A stretch of DNA of 64,000 nucleotides from Bradyrhizobium stylosanthis (GCF_001641335.1 NZ_LVEM01000005.1:248001-312000), one strand, 5' to 3'; shown: positions 8,777 to 17,290, counted from the first letter of the stretch. The notes: generated from the sequence alone by a model not told the origin. Numbers and translations are program-made.

Positions 8777-8931
8777 GTTGATCCCGTCCCTGTCCCTTGA
8801 ATGCCGCCCGGCGGCAGCATGACACAAGCCGCCATGCGATGGGCGCGGCCGCCCCACGCTGGAAAGATATGGATCGGTATGCGTTCCCTCGGTCATAGTG
8901 CGCGGCAAGCAAGATGACCGGAGGATCGCCG

Positions 8932-9732
8932 ATGACTGCCAGCCCCGTCCTGTGGACCCTCGATGAGCGTGGGGTTGCGACCGTCACGTTGAACCGGCCG
9001 GAGGTGAACAACGCTTATGACGGCGCCTTGATCGCGGGCGTGCTGGCGGCGATGGACGATCTCGGCAGCAAGCCGAACCTGCGCGTAGTCGTGCTCAGGG
9101 GCAACGGCAAGCATTTCCAGGCCGGCGCCGACCTCAAATGGATCAACGGCGTGCGGCCGCAATCGCCCGAGGCCAACGAGGCCGCCTCGCGCGCCACCTT
9201 CGAGGCCGTGCAGCGGCTCAACACGCTGCCGATCCCGACGGTTGCCCTGGTGCAGGGCGGCTGCTTCGGCGGCGGCACCGGCGTGATCGCGGCCTGCGAT
9301 GTCGTGATTGCCGCGGACAATGCGCTGTTCTCCATCACCGAGGTGCGCTGGGGCCTGACCGCTGCGATCATCATCCCGCAGCTCTGCGACGCCATCGGCG
9401 TCCGGCAGGTCCGCCGCTACGCGCTGACAGGCGAGCGCTTCGGCGCCGAGGACGCCCGCCGCATCGGCCTTGTCCACGAGGTGGTGCCGCTGGCCGATCT
9501 CGAAGCCGCCGGCGCCAAGGTGGTCGCGCAGCTGCTGGCCAACGGGCCGGAGGCGATGGCCGAGACTAAGAAGCTCGCGCTGGAAAGCTCGTTCGGCGGC
9601 ATGGCGGTGGACGATGCCGCCTACACGCGGCTCGTGCAGCTGCACTCGCTCAAGCGCCAGAGCGCGGAGGCGGCGGAGGGGCTGGCCTCGTTCGCCGAGA
9701 AACGGGCCGGGAATTGGGGCGGCGGCAGCTAG
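8932..9732 (+). CDS. Enoyl-CoA hydratase/isomerase family protein
   Basis: A 266-residue crotonase-fold protein. It has the oxyanion-hole segments GKHFQAGADLKW and QGGCFGGGTGVIAACD. The position used by the second catalytic glutamate of hydratases is in the segment following ALFSITEVRWGL, where a glutamate is present. Similar proteins are annotated as methylglutaconyl-CoA or enoyl-CoA hydratases, but the substrate cannot be fixed from sequence. GGAGG 9 bases upstream supports the start at 8932. Confidence 0.88.
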   Translation: MTASPVLWTLDERGVATVTLNRPEVNNAYDGALIAGVLAAMDDLGSKPNLRVVVLRGNGKHFQAGADLKWINGVRPQSPEANEAASRATFEAVQRLNTLPIPTVALVQGGCFGGGTGVIAACDVVIAADNALFSITEVRWGLTAAIIIPQLCDAIGVRQVRRYALTGERFGAEDARRIGLVHEVVPLADLEAAGAKVVAQLLANGPEAMAETKKLALESSFGGMAVDDAAYTRLVQLHSLKRQSAEAAEGLASFAEKRAGNWGGGS

Positions 9733-9740
9733 GCTGCTCG

Positions 9741-10292
9741 CTATTTCGACCGCAGCGATTGGCGGGTCTTCATGAGGGCAAAACCCAACAGGTTGAGCCC
9801 TGGCCAATAGTGCGGATCCCCGGCTCGCTTGTCGTCGGCGGCAAGACCGATGCCCCAGATGCTATCGACGGGGCTGGCTTCCACAATCACGCTATCGCCC
9901 GTCGCGAGCAACCAGTCTCCAAGCTCAGGGTTTTGGCCGAACTTCGCCAGATTGCCGCGCAGCACCACATCGAAGCGATGAGCGACCCAACGCTTATCGT
10001 CGTAGTTTTTCACCAACCGGCCGAGCTTCTTCGCCTGAGATGGACCAGGTGCAGCAAGGATGGCGTCGAGGGTGTCTCGATCCCCGAAGAGTTCGGCCTT
10101 CTGGGCCATCATGTAGTGCTCGGCGGTTGCATAAGCCCTGCCGTCTATGACGAAAGTCGCTGGCCACCACTGGCTGAGCACGTGCTTGTCGATTCTCTGA
10201 TCACTCGGGGTGTGTCCCCAAAAGAAGAGAAACTCCGGAACCCACCCGGAGCTGATTGCGCTTTTCAGGGCATCGATCCCGTCGATTTGCAT
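9741..10292 (-). CDS. NADAR-domain N-glycosidase-like protein (YbiA-like)
   Basis: A 183-residue single-domain NADAR protein. Diagnostic blocks are FFWGHT, SQWWPATF, TAEHYMMAQKA and WGIGLAADD. E. coli YbiA hydrolyses riboflavin-pathway intermediates, and other NADAR proteins remove ADP-ribose from guanine as antitoxins of DarT1 toxins. Which applies here is unknown. It is a lone gene convergent with an enoyl-CoA hydratase 8 bases away, with no DarT-like toxin beside it. Confidence 0.85.
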   Translation of the reverse strand: MQIDGIDALKSAISSGWVPEFLFFWGHTPSDQRIDKHVLSQWWPATFVIDGRAYATAEHYMMAQKAELFGDRDTLDAILAAPGPSQAKKLGRLVKNYDDKRWVAHRFDVVLRGNLAKFGQNPELGDWLLATGDSVIVEASPVDSIWGIGLAADDKRAGDPHYWPGLNLLGFALMKTRQSLRSK

Positions 10293-10321
10293 CCGGCCGG
10301 TCCTTCCGTCACCGCGGACTG

Positions 10322-10594
10322 TCAGCAGCCGCGGCAGATGTTGTTGATGCTGCGATAGACGGCGTCGTCGTCCTGCCGCATCTGACGCAGCGTTTCGAGC
10401 GTGTTGGTCTCGGCGGCCGGTGCAGCGGGCTTGCGCTTCGCCGCGAGCTCTTCTTCCTGCCGCCTGTAGCAGGCCTCGCGATCGGGCTTGGCCTGGATGA
10501 AGCGGCAGTTTTGCTCCACAGCTGCGGCGGGCGTGGCCGATATCGCGAGAGCGGCGAGGGCAGGCAGGGCAAATTTCATAAATTGAGAATCCAT
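10322..10594 (-). CDS. Small secreted protein, function unknown
   Basis: A 90-residue protein with a signal peptide (FALPALAALAISATPAAA), then a charged mature region with four cysteines and a C-terminal NICRGC. AGAAGGG upstream supports the ATG at 10594; another ATG lies five codons in. The cysteine pattern suggests periplasmic disulfides. I do not recognise the family. It shows no operon link to its neighbours. Confidence 0.65.
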   Translation of the reverse strand: MDSQFMKFALPALAALAISATPAAAVEQNCRFIQAKPDREACYRRQEEELAAKRKPAAPAAETNTLETLRQMRQDDDAVYRSINNICRGC

Positions 10595-10650
10595 GGCGGC
10601 CCTTCTCTCAGGTTCGTCATTCCCGGGCAACCGTCTTGTGGCGGGCGTAT

Positions 10651-10725
10651 CGCCCGGATGAGCGAAAGCGACATCGGGGGATGCCGCGGGCGGTCCCGCA
10701 TATCGCTTCGCTCATGCGGGCTACG
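10651..10725. repeat. Palindromic intergenic repeat
   Basis: CGCCCGGATGAGCGAAAGCG and CGCATATCGCTTCGCTCATG are near-complementary arms around a GC-rich centre. This is a common alphaproteobacterial intergenic element and lies between a small secreted-protein gene and a LysR gene. Confidence 0.6.
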
Positions 10726-10744
10726 GCGCCGCACGGGGCGCTGC

Positions 10745-11629
10745 TTACAGCGACGACGCGAGTGACGTTTTCAGCAAGGTGAGGAGCGCCTGCACCGCCG
10801 CCGCGTTGCGTCGCCGCTCGGGGATTGCCGCCTTCACCCACAATTCCGGAATCGGAAAGTCGCGCAGCACGGGCTTCAGCCTGCCGTCGCGCAAGGCGTC
10901 CGCCACGAGGTAATGCGAGATCAGCGTGATGCCGTTGCCGGCGATGGCGCTGCGCGCCAGCACGAGGCCCTCGTTGGAGGAGAGCAGCGGGCTGACCTGG
11001 ATGCTGATGCGGCCGCGCGGCCCGTCGAACACCCATTCCGGGCCAGTCGGCATGAAGCTGAGGCAGCGATGCTCGACGAGGTCGCGCGGATGCTTTGGGG
11101 TGCCGTGCTTTTTCAAGTAAGCGGGCGAAGCGCACAGCAGCCGCTTCAATGGACACAGCGGCTCGTCGACCACGCCGCCGAAGGAATGCGGGAAGGCGCC
11201 GATGGCGATGTCGAAGCCCTCCGCGACGGGATCGACCGGGCGATCGATCAGCACGATCTCCAGCTTCAGCCGCGGGTTCTGGGTCTGGAACGCGCTGAAG
11301 GCGTCGGCGAGCCGTGCCACCGTCAGCGAGGTCGGCGCCTTGATGCGCAGGTGATCGACGAGATCGTGGCCCTTCTCGCCCATGCGCGAGAGCAAATCGG
11401 TGGCATCGGTGACGACGCCGCGGGCGCGATGCACATAGCGCTGGCCGGCTTCGGTCAACCGCAATTGCCGGGTCGAGCGATGAAACAGCGGCGTGCCGAT
11501 CCGTGCCTCCAGCTGCGTGACGCGTTTTGCCACCACCGAGGTCGAGACATTGAGTTTTCGTGCGGCCGCGGAGAACCCGGCCGCATCCGCCGTGGCGAGG
11601 AAGGCCTGGAGGTTCACGAGGATGTCCAT
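10745..11629 (-). CDS. LysR-family transcriptional regulator
   Basis: A 294-residue LysR regulator with an N-terminal HTH (FSAAARKLNVSTSVVAKRV, then IGTPLFHRSTRQLRLTE) and a C-terminal effector-binding domain. It is divergent from the FAD-oxidoreductase/ABC-transporter genes at 11742-16055 with a 112-base shared region, so it probably controls them. A T-N11-A dyad (CTTTC-N9-GAAAG) sits immediately upstream of its own start, as expected for autoregulation. The effector is unknown. Confidence 0.9.
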   Translation of the reverse strand: MDILVNLQAFLATADAAGFSAAARKLNVSTSVVAKRVTQLEARIGTPLFHRSTRQLRLTEAGQRYVHRARGVVTDATDLLSRMGEKGHDLVDHLRIKAPTSLTVARLADAFSAFQTQNPRLKLEIVLIDRPVDPVAEGFDIAIGAFPHSFGGVVDEPLCPLKRLLCASPAYLKKHGTPKHPRDLVEHRCLSFMPTGPEWVFDGPRGRISIQVSPLLSSNEGLVLARSAIAGNGITLISHYLVADALRDGRLKPVLRDFPIPELWVKAAIPERRRNAAAVQALLTLLKTSLASSL

Positions 11630-11635
11630 TTTGAC

Positions 11636-11654
11636 CTTTCTCGATTCGCGAAAG
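11636..11654. promoter_or_regulatory. Candidate LysR operator (T-N11-A dyad)
   Basis: CTTTCTCGATTCGCGAAAG has 5-base inverted arms and fits the T-N11-A rule of LysR-type sites. It lies 7 bases upstream of the LysR start and about 90 bases from the divergent FAD-oxidoreductase start. Support is from pattern and position only. Confidence 0.4.
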
Positions 11655-11741
11655 CTGATCGCGTATTTTGGTGGATTGTAGCCCGCCCCGCGTTAATTCA
11701 TAGTCGCCTGCAAGCAAAGGAATTCCGGGAAGGGACGCGCC

Positions 11742-13109
11742 ATGCGGGCCACGACGATCGACGAACCGGCACGGAAGGTGCCGCTCTACGGCGAGTATGA
11801 AGTCGTCGTCCTCGGCGGCGGTCCCGCCGGCATCATCGCGGCGGCATCGGCTGCGCGGGCGGGGCGGAAGACGCTGCTGATCGAACGCTACGGCTTTCTC
11901 GGCGGCATGGGCACCGCGGCCGGCGTCACCAATTTCTGCGGCCTGCACGGCAATGTCTACGGCAAGGCGCACCGGCTGGTGCAGGGCATGGCGTCCGAGC
12001 TCCTGGCGCGCATCGACCTGCTCAATGGTCTCAACACGCCGCACCTTATCCTCGGCAAGGTCTTCGCGCAGGCCTACGACACCGCGGCCTACAAGATCGC
12101 GGCCGATCAGCTGCTCGCCAGCCACAAGGTGCACATCCTCTTCCACGCCCTCGGCGCCGGCGTGGTGATGGCCGATGACAGCCGCATCGACGCGCTGCTG
12201 GTCGAGACCAAGGCCGGCCGGCAGGCGGTGCGCGCAGACATCTTCATCGATTGCTCCGGCGATGGCGATCTCGCCGTCTGGGCCGGCGCGCCCTTTGAGG
12301 TCGGCGACGAGCACGGCCATCCGCTTTACCCATCCATGATGCTTCGTCTCAACGGCATCGATCCGGAGAAGGCCGGCGATGCCTGGCGCACCATCCCGCA
12401 ATTGATGGAGAAGGCCGCGGCCGCCGGCACCCACACCTTCCCGCGCAAGAGCGCGATCGTGCGGCCGCAGAAATCCGGCATCGAATGGCGGGTGAACTTC
12501 ACGCAGGTGGCGCGCGAGGACGGCCATGCCATCAACGGCATCGAGCCCGACGACCTCACCCGCGGCGAGATCGAGGGCCGCAAGCAGGCGCTTGCCGCGT
12601 ACGAGTTTTTGCGCAGCAGCGTGCCGGGCTTTGAGAAGTCCTACATCGTCGACCTGCCGCCGCAGCTCGGCATCCGCGAGACCCGCCGCATCAAGGGCGG
12701 CTACCAGCTCAGCGGCGAGGACGTGCTGGGCTGCGCCTCGTTCGAGGATTCCATCGGCGTCAATGGCTGGCCGATCGAGGCCCATGTTCCCGGCGATGTC
12801 GTCTTCACCTTCCCGCCGATCCCGGAATCGCGCGGCTATAACGAGCTGCCTTACCGGATGCTGGTGCCCGAGGGGGTCGACAATCTCCTCGTCGCCGGCC
12901 GCTGCGCCTCGATGACCCATGAGGGCCAGTCGGCGGCGCGGGTCTCCGGTGCCTGTTTCGTGATGGGCGAGGCGGCCGGTTCCGCCGCCGCATTGGCGCT
13001 CTCCGGAAACCACATTCCGCGTGAAATCCCCATTGAAAAATTGCAGGAAACGTTGAAACAACAGGGCGCCTTCATCGGGCGGGACCAGGCGGTGCCCGAG
13101 GGCCTGTAA
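11742..13109 (+). CDS. FAD-dependent oxidoreductase (FAD_oxidored family)
   Basis: A 455-residue flavoprotein. The FAD-binding Rossmann motif VVLGGGPAGIIAAASAARAG lies near residue 25, RYGFLGGMGTAAGVTNFCG is the following conserved loop, and VAGRCASMTHEGQSAARV near the C-terminus is the second FAD motif. The family oxidises or reduces small molecules of uncertain identity. GGGAAGGGA precedes the ATG. It is followed after 35 bases by an ABC-transporter binding protein gene, so the substrate is probably what that transporter imports. Confidence 0.88.
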   Translation: MRATTIDEPARKVPLYGEYEVVVLGGGPAGIIAAASAARAGRKTLLIERYGFLGGMGTAAGVTNFCGLHGNVYGKAHRLVQGMASELLARIDLLNGLNTPHLILGKVFAQAYDTAAYKIAADQLLASHKVHILFHALGAGVVMADDSRIDALLVETKAGRQAVRADIFIDCSGDGDLAVWAGAPFEVGDEHGHPLYPSMMLRLNGIDPEKAGDAWRTIPQLMEKAAAAGTHTFPRKSAIVRPQKSGIEWRVNFTQVAREDGHAINGIEPDDLTRGEIEGRKQALAAYEFLRSSVPGFEKSYIVDLPPQLGIRETRRIKGGYQLSGEDVLGCASFEDSIGVNGWPIEAHVPGDVVFTFPPIPESRGYNELPYRMLVPEGVDNLLVAGRCASMTHEGQSAARVSGACFVMGEAAGSAAALALSGNHIPREIPIEKLQETLKQQGAFIGRDQAVPEGL

Positions 13110-13144
13110 CGGACTGCAAAGAGAACGACGGCGGAGGAAACGGG

Positions 13145-14149
13145 ATGATCGGGATGGTGCGGCTCGCACTTGCGGGCCTGGTGGCGATCATGGCGATGGG
13201 CACGGCGCGCGCCGAGGACGCGCTGAAGGCCAAGGTCGGCGTGCTCCGCCTGTCGTCCTCTGCGCCTGTTTTCATCGCGCAGGACAAGGGCTACTTCCGC
13301 GAGGCCGGCCTGGAGGTCGAGCTGAAATTCTTTGACGCGGCGCAGCCGATCGCGGTCGCGACGACCTCGGGCGACGTCGATTTCGGCGTCACCGCCTTCA
13401 CCGCGGGGCTCTACAATCTCGCCGGCAAGGGCACGCTGAAGGTGATCGGCGGCATGAGCCGCGAAAAGCCCGGCTATCCCCTGATCGGCTATTTCGCCAG
13501 CAACAACGCCTATGCCGCCGGCCTGAAGACGCCGAAGGACCTTGCGGGCAAGCGCGTGGCGATGACGCAGGTCGGGTCGAGCTTTCACTATTCGCTCGGC
13601 CTGCTCGCCGACAAATACGGCTTCAAGCTCGCGGACGTGAAGATCGTGCCGCTGCAATCGCTGTCGAACGCGGCTGCCGCGCTCAAGGGCGAGACCGTCG
13701 ATGCCGCGCTTCTCCCCATCTCCACCGCGCGAAAGCTGATGGACGAGGGCGGCGCGAAATTCCTGGGCTGGGTCGGCGACGAGACGCCGTGGCAGCTCGG
13801 CGCGGTGTTCGCCTCGCCGAAGACGCTGACCAACAAGGCGCTGGTGACGAAATTCCTCGGCGTCCTCGCCAAAGCCGACCGCGAATATCACGACGTCATC
13901 CTGGCCTCCATGAAGGATGGCGTCGCCCCGATCAACGACAAGACAAAGCCGCTGCTGGAGATCATCGCGAAGTACACCAATCTGCCGGTCGAGCAGGTGG
14001 TCGGCAACTGCGCCTATATCGATCCCGACGGCAAGCTCGACGTGAAGAACGTCGACAACCAGATCAAATGGCTGCAGGAGCAGGGCTTCGCCGACAAGGG
14101 TTTTGATGCGGAGGCGATCATCGCCAAGGATTATGTGAAGGCGGATTGA
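13145..14149 (+). CDS. ABC transporter substrate-binding protein, NMT1/SsuA-like
   Basis: A 334-residue periplasmic binding protein. The signal peptide is cleaved after MAMGTARA, and the mature part has the NMT1/SsuA/TauA pattern (VGVLRLSSSAPVFIAQDKGYF at the start of the fold). Such proteins bring sulfonates, nitrate-like anions, thiamine precursors or aromatic acids to an ABC importer. GGAGG is upstream. The ATPase and permease follow, but a 315-base gap carrying a palindromic repeat separates them from this gene. Confidence 0.9.
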   Translation: MIGMVRLALAGLVAIMAMGTARAEDALKAKVGVLRLSSSAPVFIAQDKGYFREAGLEVELKFFDAAQPIAVATTSGDVDFGVTAFTAGLYNLAGKGTLKVIGGMSREKPGYPLIGYFASNNAYAAGLKTPKDLAGKRVAMTQVGSSFHYSLGLLADKYGFKLADVKIVPLQSLSNAAAALKGETVDAALLPISTARKLMDEGGAKFLGWVGDETPWQLGAVFASPKTLTNKALVTKFLGVLAKADREYHDVILASMKDGVAPINDKTKPLLEIIAKYTNLPVEQVVGNCAYIDPDGKLDVKNVDNQIKWLQEQGFADKGFDAEAIIAKDYVKAD

Positions 14150-14310
14150 TTGATGTTGCGCGCTTCGCTCTCTCTCCGTCATCCCCGCGCAACGGCGAAG
14201 CCGTTGTCGCTGGAGGTGCGAGTAGCGCAGTGCATCCGCATTGCGCTGCGAGCCTCGAAGGATGTGCGGCCCGGATGCAGCGAGGCTGTCGCTGCTGCCA
14301 GGCCCTCAGC

Positions 14311-14450
14311 GTCGTCCCGGCGAAGGCCGGGACCCATAACCACCGAATTGAATTTGGCGAAGACAGGCAATGACAACTTTGCGCCACAACTGCCACTCGG
14401 CGTATGGGTCCCGGCCCCCCGTGCGCAATTGCGCACTAGGCCGGGACGAC
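14311..14450. repeat. Long palindromic repeat with an internal 16-nt palindrome
   Basis: The left arm is GTCGTCCCGGCGAAGGCCGG with ACCCATAACCACC; the right arm is TATGGGTCCCGG ... CCGGGACGAC. The right arm contains the perfect palindrome GTGCGCAATTGCGCAC at 14421-14436 in place of the usual loop bases. The bases before it (14195-14290) look like a second, decayed mosaic element. It interrupts an ABC-transporter operon. Confidence 0.85.
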
Positions 14451-14464
14451 ACTGAGGCCGTGAG

Positions 14465-15238
14465 ATGGACCTGATCGCCAGCCACATCACCCACCGCTTC
14501 GGCGATCTCGCCGTGCTCGACGACGTCTCCTTCACCGTCGGCGCGGGCGAGGTGGTGGCGATCGTCGGTCCCTCCGGCTGCGGCAAGAGCACGCTGCTGT
14601 CCATACTGGGTGGCCTGTTGCAGCCCACCTCGGGCGCGCCCGAGCTGCGCGGGGCGCCGCCGGCGGACAGCCTCAATCCGCTCACCTTCGTGTTCCAGGA
14701 TTTTGCACTGCTGCCCTGGGCCACGGTGGAGGAGAATGTCGAATTCCCGCTGCTGCACACCCAGCTCTCGGCCGCGCAGCGCCGCGCGCTGGTCGACGAT
14801 GCCCTGCGCCGCACCGGCCTGACCGACTTCCGCAAGACCTATCCGAAGCAGCTCTCCGGCGGCATGCGCCAGCGCGTCGGCATTTCGCGCGCGCTTGCAG
14901 TGAAGCCCGCGATCCTGCTGATGGATGAGCCGCTCTCGGCGCTGGATTCGCAGACGCGCGAGCTGCTGATGGAGGATTTCGTCCGCCTGCTCGCCGATGG
15001 CGGCATGGGCGCGGTTTATGTCACGCATAATCTCGAAGAGGCCGCGCGGCTCGCCGATCGCATCGTGGTGCTGTCGCGGCGGCCCGGGCGCATCCGCGAG
15101 GTCGTGACCGTGCCGATGACGCGCGCGGCGCGCGGCGAGGCGGCAGCGCGCGAAAAGCTGCTCGCGCTGCAGAACCAGATCTGGTCGCTGATCCGCAACG
15201 AGGCGATCGACGCCGAGCGCGAGGTCCAGCATGCTTGA
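14465..15238 (+). CDS. ABC transporter ATP-binding protein, SsuB/TauB-like
   Basis: A 257-residue ABC ATPase with Walker A GPSGCGKST (residues 35-43), signature LSGGMRQRVGISRAL, Walker B ILLMDEPLSALD and the H-loop YVTHNLEEA. It powers import with the permease at 15231, whose start overlaps this gene by 8 bases, indicating translational coupling. The binding protein is probably the one at 13145, across a repeat-filled gap. The family imports sulfonates, nitrate or related compounds. Confidence 0.92.
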   Translation: MDLIASHITHRFGDLAVLDDVSFTVGAGEVVAIVGPSGCGKSTLLSILGGLLQPTSGAPELRGAPPADSLNPLTFVFQDFALLPWATVEENVEFPLLHTQLSAAQRRALVDDALRRTGLTDFRKTYPKQLSGGMRQRVGISRALAVKPAILLMDEPLSALDSQTRELLMEDFVRLLADGGMGAVYVTHNLEEAARLADRIVVLSRRPGRIREVVTVPMTRAARGEAAAREKLLALQNQIWSLIRNEAIDAEREVQHA

Positions 15239-16055
15239 TCGCGCGCCAGGCGATGTGACGTCGAAGGACGACACCACCCGCCGCGTCCGCTTTCGCGGCG
15301 CCGGCTTCGTGCCGGCCTCGAGCCGTTTCGGCGGCTGGATCGCGCTCGCCCTCGTCATCGCGATCTGGCAGGCGGCAGGAAGCGCCGGCCTCGTCAATGC
15401 GTTGTTCCTGCCGACGCCGTCGGCGATCGCGCGCGCGCTCTACGAGCTCGCGATCTCGGGCGCGCTGTGGCAGCATCTGTCCGCTTCGCTGCTGCGCATC
15501 GGTGTCGGCTGGATCCTCGGAACCGCGGCCGGGGTCACGGTCGGTTTCGCGATCGGCCTGTCCAGGCTGGCGCGCAGCGTCGGCATCACCTTCATTTCGG
15601 CGCTGTTTCCGATCCCGAAGATCGCGCTGCTGCCGCTCTTGATCCTCTGGCTCGGGATCGGCGAGGAGCCGAAGATCGCGACCATTGCGCTCGGCGTGTT
15701 CTTCTCGACCGCGATCTCGGTCTATAGCGGCGTCGATGCGGTGCCGCGGAATCTCATCCGCATGGCGCAGAGCTTCAACGTTCCCTTCGCCACCATCGTG
15801 CGCAAGGTGATCTGGCCCGGCGCGCTGCCCGCAATCCTCGCCGGCTTCCGCATTACGGCGTCGGTGGCTCTGCTGCTCGTCGTCAGCGCCGAGATGATCG
15901 GCGCCCAATACGGCATCGGCGCCTTCGTGCTCCAGGCCGGCAATCTGATGCAGACCGATCAGCTGCTCGCGGGCGTCGTGATCCTGTCGGTGTTTGGCCT
16001 CGCGGTCGGCAAGGTGATCGGCTGGCTGGAGACGCGGCTGCTGCACTGGCGGTAG
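15231..16055 (+). CDS. ABC transporter permease, SsuC/TauC-like
   Basis: A 274-residue inner-membrane permease with about six hydrophobic segments and the BPD_transp_1 coupling motif in the region AQSFNVPFATIVRKVIWPGALP. The N-terminal 30 residues are charged and cytoplasmic. It overlaps the ATPase gene by 8 bases. The substrate follows from its binding protein and is unknown. Confidence 0.9.
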   Translation: MLDRAPGDVTSKDDTTRRVRFRGAGFVPASSRFGGWIALALVIAIWQAAGSAGLVNALFLPTPSAIARALYELAISGALWQHLSASLLRIGVGWILGTAAGVTVGFAIGLSRLARSVGITFISALFPIPKIALLPLLILWLGIGEEPKIATIALGVFFSTAISVYSGVDAVPRNLIRMAQSFNVPFATIVRKVIWPGALPAILAGFRITASVALLLVVSAEMIGAQYGIGAFVLQAGNLMQTDQLLAGVVILSVFGLAVGKVIGWLETRLLHWR

Positions 16056-16068
16056 CCACGACCCAAGT

Positions 16069-16153
16069 CGTCATGCCCGGGCTTGTCCCGGGCATCCACG
16101 TTCTTGGTGCGGTAGGTGAGGCGTGGATGGCCGGGTCAAGCCCGGCCATGACG
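16069..16153. repeat. Palindromic intergenic repeat, GTCATGCCCGGGCTTG type
   Basis: CGTCATGCCCGGGCTTGTCC and GGTCAAGCCCGGCCATGACG are inverted arms around a loop containing GCGTGGATG. It lies between the convergent permease and gentisate-dioxygenase genes and could act as a terminator for both. Elements of this type recur across Bradyrhizobium genomes, from general knowledge. Confidence 0.85.
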
Positions 16154-16170
16154 AAGGATAGACCGGTGCC

Positions 16171-17211
16171 TCACGCGTTCCCGCGATCCTCGCGAAACAA
16201 ATCCAGCTTCTGCTGCACCGGCCGGTCCGAGAAGCTGAACAGCACGGCATCGTCGTCCGCCTCGTGCGTCACCCAGTGCCAGCTCGGCACCACGAACAGG
16301 TCGCGCGGGCCCCATTCGAACACGGCCTCGCCAATGCGGCTGCGGCCGCGGCCTTCGATCGGGCAAAACACCGTCGCATCGGTCGAACGGTAACGCGCGG
16401 TCTTGAAACCCTTCGGCAGGAGCTGGATGAAGGTGCCGATGGTCGGCATGGCGAAATCGCCGGTCTCGGGGTTGCTGAACTTCAGCTTCAGCCCGTGGCA
16501 GGCGTCCCACTCCTGGCTCGTGCGCGCCTTCTCCAGCGCTTCGCGGGTGTAGGCATAGGGATAGCTGAAGATCGGCGAGGTCTTCGACGATCGCTTCACG
16601 TCGACCGGCAGAAGATTGTGCCCGTAGCGCGCAAAGCTGTCGCCGGCGGGCCTCGTGATCTTCTGCTGGTCCTCTTTCGAGCCTTCCGCGAAGGAGCAGT
16701 CGAAGAACTGCACCAGGGGAATGTCGAGGCCGTCGAGCCAGAACATCGGCTGGTCGGTCTCGTTGGAATGATCGTGCCAGGTCATCGACGGCGTGATGAT
16801 GAAATCGCCAGGCTCCATCGCGGTGCGCTCGCCGTCGACAGCGGTATGGGCACCCTTGCCCTCGAGCACGAAGCGCAGCGCCGACTGGCTGTGCCGGTGT
16901 GCGGGCGCGACGTCGCCGGGCACCACCATCTGCACGCCGGCATAGAGCGAGGTCGTGATTTTCGATTGTCCGCGCAGGCCGGGGTTCTCCAGCACCAGCA
17001 CGCGGCGCTCGGCCTCCTTGGCCGTGATCAGCTTGCCGGCCTCCGTCATGTAGTCGCGGATGATGTCGAACTTCCAGAGGTGCGGCCGGCAGGCGCTCCG
17101 CGGCTCCGGCGTGATCAGATCGCTCATCACCGTCCACAGCGCGGTGAGATTCTCGCCGTCGATCTTCTTGTAGAAGGCCTCGCGTTCCGGCGTCTTGGTC
17201 ACGGCTTCCAT
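16171..17211 (-). CDS. Gentisate 1,2-dioxygenase
   Basis: A 346-residue bicupin Fe(II) enzyme that cleaves gentisate to maleylpyruvate. The first cupin carries AHRHSQSALRFVLEGKGAHT (His105, His107) and PSMTWHDHSNE (His146, His148); FFDCSFAEGSKEDQQ is also typical of gentisate dioxygenases. Length fits the family (about 350). GGGAG precedes the start. A clear promoter lies upstream, with -35 TTGACG and -10 TATACT, and a putative operator overlaps the -10. The divergent maleylpyruvate-isomerase-like gene and the MarR gene support the pathway role. Confidence 0.93.
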   Translation of the reverse strand: MEAVTKTPEREAFYKKIDGENLTALWTVMSDLITPEPRSACRPHLWKFDIIRDYMTEAGKLITAKEAERRVLVLENPGLRGQSKITTSLYAGVQMVVPGDVAPAHRHSQSALRFVLEGKGAHTAVDGERTAMEPGDFIITPSMTWHDHSNETDQPMFWLDGLDIPLVQFFDCSFAEGSKEDQQKITRPAGDSFARYGHNLLPVDVKRSSKTSPIFSYPYAYTREALEKARTSQEWDACHGLKLKFSNPETGDFAMPTIGTFIQLLPKGFKTARYRSTDATVFCPIEGRGRSRIGEAVFEWGPRDLFVVPSWHWVTHEADDDAVLFSFSDRPVQQKLDLFREDRGNA

Positions 17212-17236
17212 GGCGGCGCTCCCGTTCGTTTTGTTG

Positions 17237-17261
17237 ATTGACAGTATACTGACGATCTAGG
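17237..17261 (-). promoter_or_regulatory. Candidate MarR operator over the gentisate-dioxygenase promoter
   Basis: Contains CAGTATACTG, a perfect 10-base palindrome, inside a 25-base segment that matches 21618-21642 at 23 of 25 positions in the same orientation. On the minus strand TATACT (17248-17243) is a good -10, with TTGACG (17270-17265) as -35 at 16-base spacing. A repressor bound here would block the promoter. The only regulator in the locus is the MarR gene at 18002. Confidence 0.65.
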
Positions 17262-17290
17262 TAGCGTCAACATTCGCAGCCGCTGGTTGC

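Noticed and set aside
10617..13169. An 850-codon minus-strand open frame
   Set aside because: It spans antisense to the FAD oxidoreductase and overlaps the LysR gene out of frame. Its composition is that of a shadow and no domain is visible.
17238..17266. A plus-strand promoter for the isomerase gene using TTGACA at 17238-17243
   Set aside because: TTGACA is a good -35, but the expected -10 position reads GTAGCG, so the match is more likely part of the operator core.
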